Shown here piece by piece: positions 1 to 5,683 of a stretch of 5,703 nt of DNA. This stretch comes from Treponema sp. (GTDB lineage: Bacteria; Spirochaetota; Spirochaetia; Treponematales; Breznakiellaceae), in NCBI GenBank assembly GCA_031284105.1, contig JAITAN010000265.1:1-5703 (forward strand), given 5' to 3'. Every line of letters starts with the position of its first letter. The stretch's first letter is position 1. The translations under genes and the position numbers were made by a program. The notes under the pieces are model-generated. The model saw only the letters and a program-made list of their open reading frames with translations. It was not told the DNA's origin and searched no databases.

Positions 1-341
1 AGGAAAATCCACTGGTCGCTTTTCCCCGATGCGTTGTCCATTGTCAAAAAGCGCGTTCCCTTTACCGTGGCGGGGCTTTGAAACACAATCACCGTGCGGG
101 TGTACCCGTTAGCCCCATCCTTCGAATACTGGTCGATAGCCCGCTCGGTGGTGGACCCGTTTTTCGCGGTGATCACCATGCGCGAGCGGCTCGACATCGT
201 GTCCGATTGGATTCGGTCTTTCGTCGATTGCATGATCGCTACGGCACTTTGTGCAACGGCTCCTAGAGCCGATGCATCCTGGGCCAAAACAGATCCTGCA
301 CAGAGTGCAGCCGACAAAATAAACAATGCAAATCTTTTCAT
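1..341 (-). CDS. LolA-like outer membrane lipoprotein-sorting protein, N-terminal part (3' end outside window)
   Basis: Likely a periplasmic carrier with a LolA/LolB-type fold that binds a hydrophobic ligand or lipoprotein and works with the adjacent RND transporter. The 113 visible residues begin with a clear Sec signal peptide: MKRF, a hydrophobic stretch, then SVLA before Gln21 as a signal peptidase I site. There is no lipobox Cys at the cleavage point, so a soluble periplasmic protein is expected. The mature part contains a TERAIDQYSKDG stretch and then RTVIVFQSPATVKGTRFLT and DQWIF. These resemble the strands of the family usually annotated 'outer membrane lipoprotein-sorting protein' (LolA-like, Pfam PF17131), typically about 250 residues, so roughly half is missing. 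The ATG is preceded by AGGAG (350-354) at 8-nt spacing. It lies 92 nt downstream of the transporter stop on the same strand, and such pairs are commonly co-encoded. Family assignment is by recognition; the ligand is unknown. Confidence 0.82.
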   Translation of the reverse strand, partial: MKRFALFILSAALCAGSVLAQDASALGAVAQSAVAIMQSTKDRIQSDTMSSRSRMVITAKNGSTTERAIDQYSKDGANGYTRTVIVFQSPATVKGTRFLTMDNASGKSDQWIF

Positions 342-356
342 TTTGCTAACTCCTAT

Positions 357-379
357 AAAAGGCGGCGGTATCGCCCGCC
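357..379 (-). terminator. GC-rich stem plus TTTT between transporter and LolA-like gene (weak terminator or attenuator)
   Basis: Read on the - strand, GGCGG (379-375) pairs with CCGCC (365-361) across a 9-nt loop, and TTTT (360-357) follows at once. This is the form of a short intrinsic terminator. The stem is only 5 bp and the T-run only 4, so termination is probably partial. It sits directly before the AGGAG of the LolA-like gene, where it could lower expression of that gene relative to the transporter or hinder ribosome access. Seen in sequence; function is inferred. Confidence 0.4.
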
Positions 380-381
380 GA

Positions 382-416
382 TGTTAATCGAGCATTAACA
401 CTTTCGTGTTAATGCT
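382..416 (-). promoter_or_regulatory. Perfect 11-bp hairpin with GAAA loop and a competing 7-bp alternative pairing
   Basis: On the - strand, AGCATTAACAC (416-406) and GTGTTAATGCT (401-391) form a perfect 11-bp stem closed by a GAAA tetraloop (405-402), a GNRA-type loop that is especially stable in RNA. The stem begins 17 nt after the transporter stop codon. Within the second arm, TGTTAAT (400-394) can instead pair with a downstream ATTAACA (388-382), so two mutually exclusive hairpins are possible. No T-run follows the first hairpin, so it is more likely an mRNA 3'-end stabiliser or part of an attenuator than a simple terminator. Confidence 0.55.
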
Positions 417-433
417 ACTCCTTACATATAAAC

Positions 434-3082
434 TCAGGCAGACTGCCTGTTGTTCCCATAGATAAACTTAGGTCTAATCGTCATGATCAACACGGGAATA
501 ACCGTAAAGCTGACGATGGCGCTGATTGCCATTGACAGCGCGACAAGCCCGCCGAACTGCGCTATAATGCGGAAGCGTGAAAGGGTAAGCACAATGAAAC
601 TCGCACCCACCGACACGGCGTTTATCAGTATCGCCTTTCCCGCGCCGAAAAAAGTCCGGTAGAGATAATCACCGCCGCCTGAGTATTCCCGCTTGAAGGC
701 GTCGATAAAGTGAATCGTGTAATCAATGCCGATCCCTACGGCAAGGCTTGCGATAAGCGCGGTCGCCGCATTGATGGTGATGTGCAGAAAACTCATCACG
801 GCAAAGTTTCCGATAATGGCAATCGTCAAAGGCAGGGCGGCGATAATGCCCGCTGTCAGGGACTTGTAGGAAAACGCCATGATAATCAGAACGATAAGCA
901 CGGAAATCAGTATCGAGATAATCTGCGATTCCACTATAAGTTTGACAGCCTCCGTATCCTGTATTATCCCGCCGCCGACAATAACTCGTACATTGTTCGG
1001 GAAGTTTGCCGCTACATACTCGTTTACCACGTTAATGACGTTTTGCGCATCATTCTGCCACTGGGTTTTTATCAGTATCATGGTTTGAATGGCGGTCGGC
1101 TCCAGCGGGTCATTGGACATACTGTCTTCGGACTGCCCTCCAAGCAGCACGAGGTAGTTCGATATAAGCTGTTGTAATTCCTCGTCCGTTGTCTTGCCGT
1201 ACCGCGCCGGGTCCGAGGGAATTTCGTAGTAGGAATAACCCTCGTAATTCGCCATGCGTTTAAGCTCCCGCTCCAGCTCGTTTGCGCTCATGTTTGGCTG
1301 TTTCCCGGCGGCGGCGTTAAGCATGGCGAAGGTGAGGGGCGTTTCCGCTGACGCAGGGGATGTTCGGGATATTTGAATGTCCGCATCGCCAGGAACCGAG
1401 ACAGGGGAACTTTCCGGCGCTTCATCTTCACTATCATCAAAACTAAAATCCCCAAGGCCAAAGTCGCCGAATCCAAAATCATCGCCGCCGGAATCCGCCA
1501 TACCGGCTGCGGCTACGCCATCGGGGGATTCGTCCATGTTGAACAACTGGTTCATGCGCTTAACCATGTCGGTAAAGCCGGTTACTTTGGTAACTTGCGG
1601 CACACGCTCGATAAGGTGGGAGGAAAGACCCTCAATGGCGGTCAGGGTTTTGGGGTTGAGCAGGGTTTGCGTGTCGTCCGCCTCAACCGACAGGATAAGA
1701 TTCGTGGAACCGCCAAAATACTCGCGGATAAAGCGGTCGCTGCGGCTTACCTCGGAGTCGTCGTTAAAATACTCAACTACCGCATTGTCAACGACGACTT
1801 TGGACGCGCCGATAATCGAAACAACAACGACCAACGCCGTGATGATCATCACGAGGGTTTTCTTTTTTACGATGGCGCTTAAGGAGCGGGCAAAGCGGGC
1901 ATCGAAATCGGAGCCGGACGTGCCGATTCTGATTTTTTTCCGCGCCTCCAGTTTTACGGCGCGAGGACCCCGGATAAGGAGTATCGCGGGAATGAACGTC
2001 ATGGCTATGACAAACGCGACGAGGACGCCGAAACCGGCAAAAATACCGAAGTCGCGCGTGGGGCCGAGCGGCGTGAAAGCAAATGAAATGAAGCCCGCTA
2101 AGGTGGTAAGCGCGGCAAGAAGCACCGGCTTTACCAGTTTCCGCACCAAGTCCAGCACGAAAGCGCGGTGTTCTGCGGCGGTAAAGGTTTTGTCGTTTAT
2201 CCCGTCCTTGTAATGGGAGATGACGTGGACGGCGTAGGCGCTTCCCACCGCGATAAGCATGCACGGGAGTATAACGGAAAGTATAGTCATGGCTACGCCC
2301 AAAAGCGGCATTGCTCCGACAGCCCATATAACCGAAATGAGTACGGTTAAGAGCGGAAGCGTTACATAGCTAAAACGCCGGAACGAGAAGATGAGAACGG
2401 CAAGCACCACCGCGATGGCAAGGGGGATGAGAACCATAACATCGGTACCGACCGATTCGTTTATGGCTGCCTCCAGGACCGGTTCTCCGGCGGTGTAGAC
2501 CGCGGCGTATCCCGCGAACATCTCCTTCGCCATGTCGCGTATCTTCGTGAGAACCGCCAAGACTTCAGGTCTGGACGTGTCGCCTGGCGCGGCGTTAATC
2601 TTTATCATTATTTGCGCGGCGGAGAGATCGTCGGACACAAAAGAACCCTGGTACATATCCCATGAGGCGAGGCGGCGTTTAAGTTCCGCGATCTCTTCCT
2701 GAGTTCCCGAAAAGTCCTCACCCACCAGGTCGGTAACGATGATGCTTTCGTTGTCTGCGGTGATGTACTGGGTTGTCATAAGCGAATCTGCGTTTTTAAC
2801 CAGTTCGATGTCTTCCACCGCTTTGGTAAACTCCTTGACCCGCGACAGGAACACGCGGTCAAAGACGGTTCCATAGGGACGCTCAAGTCCCACGACGATG
2901 ATGATTTCATCACCATATTCCGCTTCCAGATGATCGGTCGTTATCCGCGCCGGATTGTCCCGCGGCAGGAAGTTGGCCAAGTTGTTGTCCATCTGCGCCT
3001 TGGGCATTTGCAACGCGAAAAACACGGTGATGGCGGCGACAACGCCCACTATCACCCAGGGATGCTTAAAAAATTTCTCCAA
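434..3082 (-). CDS. RND superfamily / MMPL-family transporter
   Basis: Inner-membrane, probably proton-driven transporter of the MMPL/HpnN-like branch, expected to move hydrophobic or lipid-like substrates towards the periplasm or outer membrane. The 882 residues show the duplicated RND plan. TM1 (about 10-26) is followed by a large periplasmic loop, then TM2-6 (about 215-370) with AVGSAYAVHVISHY near 278-291. TM7 (about 409-427) is followed by a second large loop, then TM8-12 (about 718-868) with GIGIDYTIHF near 783-792, a signature of this family. The second loop carries an acidic Gly/Phe-rich insert (about 533-554). I chose the TTG at 3082 because AAGGAG (3090-3095) precedes it at 7 nt and the protein then starts MEKFFKHPWVIVG, directly before TM1. 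The frame stays open upstream to an ATG at 3169, but that would add 29 polar, Cys-containing residues with no clear ribosome site. It is followed by the LolA-like gene and is divergent from tetR. Substrate unknown. Confidence 0.92.
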   Translation of the reverse strand: MEKFFKHPWVIVGVVAAITVFFALQMPKAQMDNNLANFLPRDNPARITTDHLEAEYGDEIIIVVGLERPYGTVFDRVFLSRVKEFTKAVEDIELVKNADSLMTTQYITADNESIIVTDLVGEDFSGTQEEIAELKRRLASWDMYQGSFVSDDLSAAQIMIKINAAPGDTSRPEVLAVLTKIRDMAKEMFAGYAAVYTAGEPVLEAAINESVGTDVMVLIPLAIAVVLAVLIFSFRRFSYVTLPLLTVLISVIWAVGAMPLLGVAMTILSVILPCMLIAVGSAYAVHVISHYKDGINDKTFTAAEHRAFVLDLVRKLVKPVLLAALTTLAGFISFAFTPLGPTRDFGIFAGFGVLVAFVIAMTFIPAILLIRGPRAVKLEARKKIRIGTSGSDFDARFARSLSAIVKKKTLVMIITALVVVVSIIGASKVVVDNAVVEYFNDDSEVSRSDRFIREYFGGSTNLILSVEADDTQTLLNPKTLTAIEGLSSHLIERVPQVTKVTGFTDMVKRMNQLFNMDESPDGVAAAGMADSGGDDFGFGDFGLGDFSFDDSEDEAPESSPVSVPGDADIQISRTSPASAETPLTFAMLNAAAGKQPNMSANELERELKRMANYEGYSYYEIPSDPARYGKTTDEELQQLISNYLVLLGGQSEDSMSNDPLEPTAIQTMILIKTQWQNDAQNVINVVNEYVAANFPNNVRVIVGGGIIQDTEAVKLIVESQIISILISVLIVLIIMAFSYKSLTAGIIAALPLTIAIIGNFAVMSFLHITINAATALIASLAVGIGIDYTIHFIDAFKREYSGGGDYLYRTFFGAGKAILINAVSVGASFIVLTLSRFRIIAQFGGLVALSMAISAIVSFTVIPVLIMTIRPKFIYGNNRQSA

Positions 3083-3089
3083 TGTAAAA

Positions 3090-3095
3090 CTCCTT
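3090..3095 (-). promoter_or_regulatory. Ribosome binding site fixing the TTG start of the RND transporter
   Basis: AAGGAG on the - strand, 7 nt before the TTG at 3082-3080. It is the only strong Shine-Dalgarno near the 5' end of the transporter frame, and it argues against the ATG at 3169. Confidence 0.75.
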
Positions 3096-3170
3096 ACAAT
3101 CTTGATATTACATCCAAAATATGGTACTCTTTGAACAGAATGAGAAGCACAATACACCTTAATCTGCACT

Positions 3171-3203
3171 GAACGGAACAGAACGGCGTGTTTTGTTCCA
3201 TTC
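3171..3203. promoter_or_regulatory. Candidate TetR operator: imperfect dyad with tandem GAACR repeats
   Basis: GAACGGAACA (3171-3180) is matched 9 of 10 by the inverted TGTTCCATTC (3194-3203). Inside these arms AAC (3182-3184) faces GTT (3190-3192), giving a 33-bp imperfect palindrome centred at 3187. The left arm is also three direct 5-mers: GAACG, GAACA, GAACG (3171-3185). A related GAACAGAATG occurs at 3133-3142, close to GAACAGAACG at 3176-3185. The dyad lies 88 nt before the transporter start and 43 nt before the regulator start, where a TetR dimer could repress both genes. I saw no confident -35/-10 pair on either strand, so overlap with a promoter cannot be shown. Confidence 0.5.
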
Positions 3204-3236
3204 GAGATATTTTTTTGAGAAGTGTTTGATTATTAT

Positions 3237-3241
3237 GGAGA
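3237..3241 (+). promoter_or_regulatory. Ribosome binding site supporting the start of the TetR regulator at 3247
   Basis: GGAGA lies 5 nt before the ATG at 3247-3249. The alternative ATG at 3235 has only a weak, distant purine tract (GAGAAG at 3217-3222), and a TTG further up at 3193 would overlap the candidate operator. Confidence 0.5.
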
Positions 3242-3246
3242 AAAAA

Positions 3247-3831
3247 ATGGAGAAGAAAACGGAAAAACCGGGCCGAAAGGCGCGTTATACCAGAATGGTA
3301 TTACAGGACAGTGTAACCGAGCTTTTGCGAACAAGGCCAATTACACGGATTTCCATCAAGGAAATTTGCGATCTCGCCGACATCGGGCGCACCACATTTT
3401 ATGCTCATTACGATGATCAATACGACCTCTTGCAGCAGATAGAGGAGCAGACGTTTATTGATATAGATAAAATCATACAGTCCTTCATGCGCTCGGCAAA
3501 AAAATCAAGTATCCGGGAGGTTACCGTTTTCATACAGGAGATATTACAGTACATCGCCAACAACGGTAATTCGATTCAGGTATTGTTGAGCGAAAACGGG
3601 GACAGCGGTTTTCAGAGAAAATTTTTCCGTCTCGGCATTGAAAGCATACGGCAAGCTACGGAGGCCGCCGGTGTTACATCACAGAAAGTGAAAACGGGTA
3701 AATATGGGAGTGTTTTTGTGGTAGGCGGTACTCTTACGCTCGTTCAGGAATGGCTTAAAAACGGCATGGATACGCCGGTGCCGGAGCTGGCAAAGATACT
3801 CGCCAAGCTTACGGAGGACGCGCTGGGGTGA
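3247..3831 (+). CDS. TetR/AcrR family transcriptional regulator
   Basis: DNA-binding repressor, expected to act as a dimer and to control the divergent transporter and itself. It has 194 residues from the ATG at 3247. An alternative start at 3235 adds MEKK, and a TTG at 3193 adds 18 residues. A basic N-terminus (KPGRKARYTR) leads into a typical TetR helix-turn-helix at about 36-55: SIKEICDLADIGRTTFYAHY. The family's usual Thr-Phe-Tyr-x-His-Tyr recognition-helix end is intact, followed by a D-Q-Y-DLL stretch. The C-terminal part has GGTLTLVQEWLKNGM (about 160-174), which resembles the C-terminal domain of DhaS-like TetR regulators (TetR_C_8 type). Its divergent placement next to an RND transporter, with a dyad between them, suggests local control. 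The inducer cannot be read from the sequence. The family call is firm; the exact start is not. Confidence 0.9.
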   Translation: MEKKTEKPGRKARYTRMVLQDSVTELLRTRPITRISIKEICDLADIGRTTFYAHYDDQYDLLQQIEEQTFIDIDKIIQSFMRSAKKSSIREVTVFIQEILQYIANNGNSIQVLLSENGDSGFQRKFFRLGIESIRQATEAAGVTSQKVKTGKYGSVFVVGGTLTLVQEWLKNGMDTPVPELAKILAKLTEDALG

Positions 3832-3860
3832 GGGGATACGTGGTAGAGGGGCGGGCGGGG
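3825..3860 (+). other. Cluster of G-runs at the 3' end of tetR (possible G-quadruplex)
   Basis: Five runs of three or four G lie at 3825-3828, 3832-3835, 3848-3851, 3853-3855 and 3857-3860. Gaps are 3, 12, 1 and 1 nt. Four G-tracts this close could fold into a quadruplex on the + strand, though the 12-nt loop is long. The cluster covers the tetR stop codon and the start of the intergenic region, just before composition turns AT-rich. Confidence 0.3.
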
Positions 3861-3896
3861 ACTATTGTGCAAGACCAATCCCCATTATATTTTATA
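3857..3896 (+). terminator. Possible terminator downstream of tetR
   Basis: GGGGA (3857-3861) pairs with TCCCC (3879-3883). An inner TTG/CAA pairing is possible if CTA (3862-3864) is bulged. An AT-rich tail (ATTATATTTTATAA) follows. The T-run is interrupted and the stem imperfect, so this is a tentative call for tetR. On the - strand no T-run follows, so it would not serve the convergent kinase gene. Confidence 0.33.
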
Positions 3897-3993
3897 AGGA
3901 AATTAGGACTATACATTATGAAGGCTGACATATTGATAAGGCAATAATGGGATGAATACTTTTTGAATTATTGTAAAAATCTCTAAATTGCGA

Positions 3994-4758
3994 CTAGAAG
4001 GATAATGTCCGGCCTTCAGGTAAAGTATCCATAACAAATGGGTTTGAATTTCCAATTTTCTTAATGATTTCGTTTGTTTCTTGACTATTAAAACTTTCAT
4101 CAATTGTATTCCATATTGTGTAATGGATTTTGAACATTATTTTTTCTTTTTCGGCCTTGCTTCTTGAAATAGATTCAATCTTTTCTAATTCGGCCTGTAT
4201 TGGTAATGCCTCATTTTTAATTTCATTGTAAAGGTTTATTGGTTCATTTTGCGGCAATAAACATCTCTGCAATGTAGATTTTATTATTTCGGTTGAGGAT
4301 AACACTAAACGCCTTTTCCAATCTTTGTGTAACATATTTCTGGCAAGCTGAACCAAATCAGGATGTAAAACAGAGCTTGTAATTTCTGGCATATCTTCCT
4401 TAATCGCAATCACCAAACTTGCATAAGGTTCTATCCCGGTAAACAATTCTTTTTGCATTATTAAATCATGCAACACCGCTCCAATTTGATATATATTGAC
4501 CGCTCTCCAACCTTCCATCGTATTATCTTCATTTCTTGTTAGAAATTCCGGAGGCGCATATCTTAATGTCCCTAGAAATTGTTTTTGCTCAACATCGGAC
4601 ATTGAGGGAGCGCCTATGATTTTTAATACCCCCATGTCCATTACTATTACATCGGTATTCTCCGAAATCATTATGTTTTCTGATTTTATATCTCTATGGG
4701 CCAACGGTGGATTACTTTTTAATAGATTTTCAGTTACCTCAATCAAGTGTAATGGCAT
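3994..4758 (-). CDS. C-terminal fragment of Ser/Thr protein kinase (catalytic loop, C-lobe and tail)
   Basis: This frame carries the catalytic half (254 residues from an ATG at 4758). HRDIKSEN (21-28) gives the catalytic Asp23, Lys25 and Asn28. DMG (41-43) replaces the usual DFG with the metal-binding Asp kept. GTLRYAPPE (63-71) ends the activation segment. NIYQIG (88-93) corresponds to the usual D-x-Y/W-S-x-G, with Asn where Asp is normal. KDWKRR (145-150) matches the late conserved Arg region. About 90 residues follow that I do not recognise, rich in Lys/Glu and partly helical in appearance (KNEALPIQAELEKIESISRS). There is no good Shine-Dalgarno before the ATG at 4758, so independent translation is doubtful. 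Alone it lacks the ATP-binding lobe and should be inactive. Confidence 0.6.
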   Translation of the reverse strand: MPLHLIEVTENLLKSNPPLAHRDIKSENIMISENTDVIVMDMGVLKIIGAPSMSDVEQKQFLGTLRYAPPEFLTRNEDNTMEGWRAVNIYQIGAVLHDLIMQKELFTGIEPYASLVIAIKEDMPEITSSVLHPDLVQLARNMLHKDWKRRLVLSSTEIIKSTLQRCLLPQNEPINLYNEIKNEALPIQAELEKIESISRSKAEKEKIMFKIHYTIWNTIDESFNSQETNEIIKKIGNSNPFVMDTLPEGRTLSF

Positions 4759-5107
4759 TGTTTTCTATGTATTTTTTTAAATTCTGTCCTTCTATATATT
4801 CCATTATCAAATAAAAATATTCTATTTTGTTTATAAAAATGTGGCCACCGCCAAATATTTTGACTAAATTATCTATTTTATGGCCTTTAAGGTTTAATTC
4901 AAGGTTTATTCTTTGTTGTTGAATATCAACTCCATATCTTTCTACCAATTCGTCATCAAATATCTTTACGGCATATAATATATCATCTTTCTTGCCACAA
5001 TATACGGCGGCAGATTTACCATTATCTTTAAATGAATCAATATTTATACCTTCTATTTCCATTTTCTTTAGATGGGTAAGTAGCTGATTGGCTTTTAGTT
5101 TGTCCAA
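4739..5107 (-). CDS. N-terminal fragment of Ser/Thr protein kinase (ATP-binding lobe)
   Basis: This frame carries the small lobe (122 residues). A nucleotide-binding loop DNGKSAAVY (28-36) keeps one glycine of the usual GxG, the first being Asp. AVKIF (46-50) supplies the ATP-anchoring Lys48. Glu70 in RINLELNL is a plausible helix-C partner. YLIMEYIEGQNL (99-110) is a typical hinge. It ends prematurely at NNAITLD, before the catalytic loop, so alone it should have no kinase activity. The start is TTG, supported by AGGAG (5116-5120) at 8-nt spacing. It begins 15 nt after the stop of the GNAT gene on the same strand, consistent with co-transcription. No full-length kinase can arise without a frameshift near 4742-4764. 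Confidence 0.62.
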   Translation of the reverse strand: MDKLKANQLLTHLKKMEIEGINIDSFKDNGKSAAVYCGKKDDILYAVKIFDDELVERYGVDIQQQRINLELNLKGHKIDNLVKIFGGGHIFINKIEYFYLIMEYIEGQNLKKYIENNAITLD

Positions 5108-5115
5108 AAATAAAA

Positions 5116-5120
5116 CTCCT
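5116..5120 (-). promoter_or_regulatory. Ribosome binding site for the kinase TTG start
   Basis: AGGAG on the - strand, 8 nt before TTG at 5107-5105, within the 15-nt gap after the GNAT stop codon. It shows that the kinase was translated from its own site, probably on the GNAT transcript. Confidence 0.65.
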
Positions 5121-5122
5121 AT

Positions 5123-5683
5123 TTAACAATAAATATCCTTCCTCATGCTGATTGTCTTACGGTTCTTGTTGAAAAACTCGGTGTTTGGGATAAAGCCGTT
5201 TTTTTGGTAAAAGGCCAAAACGCCTTCATCATGTTCAACATCGGCGTCTACGGTGAGGAAGCGGGCGGCACAATAGGCCGTATTACAGGCCCAGGCAAGG
5301 CGCTCAGCGCTGTCAATCATAAAAGTTCCAATGCCTTTATATTTTTCTGAAAAACTACGGTCAACCGCCAGCTTGGCGATTTTCATGGCCGGTATGGTTT
5401 TGAATGGATAGTTGAGATTGTGGAGTTCCTTCTCGGTAAAGGACAATTTTATTGCGTCCATAATAAGGGACATATAGGCGGTGATTTTGCCGGTAGATCG
5501 CTCGGTAAGGAGCCAGGTAAGGGCTATATGGTCATGCATGGAACGCAAAGCGTCATTTGCCAGATAATCGTTGTATTCGGCGACCGTACATCGAAAACCT
5601 CCATATTCCTGTTGGGGAGTAAGTGATCCCAGATAAAAATAATCCCCGGCGTTTTTACAGGTTATCTTGACCTGGCTGTTCAC
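5123..5683 (-). CDS. GNAT family N-acetyltransferase, TacT/AtaT-toxin-like
   Basis: Cytosolic acetyl-CoA-dependent acyltransferase of 186 residues. The N-terminal part (FRCTVAEYNDYLANDA, 30-45) resembles the F-x-C-x-x-x-E-L-x-x-[YF]-L segment of toxin-type GNATs that acetylate charged tRNA. The core follows: IAKLAVD (102-108) strand, KYKGIG (114-119) as the acetyl-CoA loop with Lys in the usual Arg/Gln place, ARFLTVDAD (140-148), and LAFYQKNGF (156-164) whose Tyr159 sits at the usual general-acid position. The start is GTG; an in-frame TAA immediately precedes it, so no longer version is possible. AAGG lies 10 nt upstream, a weak site, and the GTG overlaps a TGA in another frame, suggesting translational coupling to an upstream gene. 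The kinase follows after 15 nt. Base composition matches the transporter region. It could instead be an ordinary metabolite acetyltransferase; the target is unknown. Confidence 0.85.
   Translation of the reverse strand: MNSQVKITCKNAGDYFYLGSLTPQQEYGGFRCTVAEYNDYLANDALRSMHDHIALTWLLTERSTGKITAYMSLIMDAIKLSFTEKELHNLNYPFKTIPAMKIAKLAVDRSFSEKYKGIGTFMIDSAERLAWACNTAYCAARFLTVDADVEHDEGVLAFYQKNGFIPNTEFFNKNRKTISMRKDIYC

Larger units (their letters stand above)
3994..5107 (-). pseudogene. Eukaryotic-type Ser/Thr protein kinase, split by one frameshift
   Basis: Two overlapping frames on the - strand together give one nearly complete Hanks-type kinase domain. The first frame (5107-4739) holds the nucleotide-binding loop, catalytic Lys and hinge; the second (up to 4758, down to 3994) holds HRD, DMG, APPE and the C-lobe. 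The span from TTG to stop is 1114 nt, one more than a multiple of three, as expected if one base was gained (or two lost). The second frame is closed by a TAG at 4767-4765 and the first by a TGA at 4741-4739, so the shift must lie within about 4742-4764. The A-run at 4770-4776 lies outside these limits and is excluded. No membrane segment is visible, so the product would be cytosolic. The gene is AT-rich unlike its neighbours, suggesting separate acquisition. It could be a recent pseudogene, a sequencing error, or a recoded gene. Confidence 0.8.

Noticed and set aside
94..387. + strand frame opposite the LolA-like gene
   Set aside because: The opposite strand has signal peptide, ribosome site and family motifs; this frame has none.
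710..1177. + strand frame of 155 codons opposite the transporter C-terminal half
   Set aside because: Composition is Asp/Arg/His/Gly-rich without fold signals and it is antisense to the GIGIDYTIHF region of the transporter.
1377..2213. Long + strand open frame (278 codons) antisense to the transporter
   Set aside because: Rich in Ser/Arg/Lys with no recognisable domain, and lies wholly opposite a clearly real transmembrane protein. It is a by-product of the codon pattern of the - strand gene.
1788..2327. - strand frame of 179 codons inside the transporter
   Set aside because: Arg/His/Cys-rich shadow of the transmembrane region in another frame; no ribosome site or family likeness.
3083..3246. 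Sigma-70 promoters between tetR and the transporter (for example TTGAAC at 3131 on the + strand)
   Set aside because: No -35 element had an acceptable -10 at 16-18 nt on either strand, so no promoter is called.
3909..4103. Short - strand frame overlapping the kinase C-terminus, considered as a second frameshift extension
   Set aside because: The kinase frame already ends at a normal stop, and the other frame is a shadow over most of its length with no recognisable continuation.
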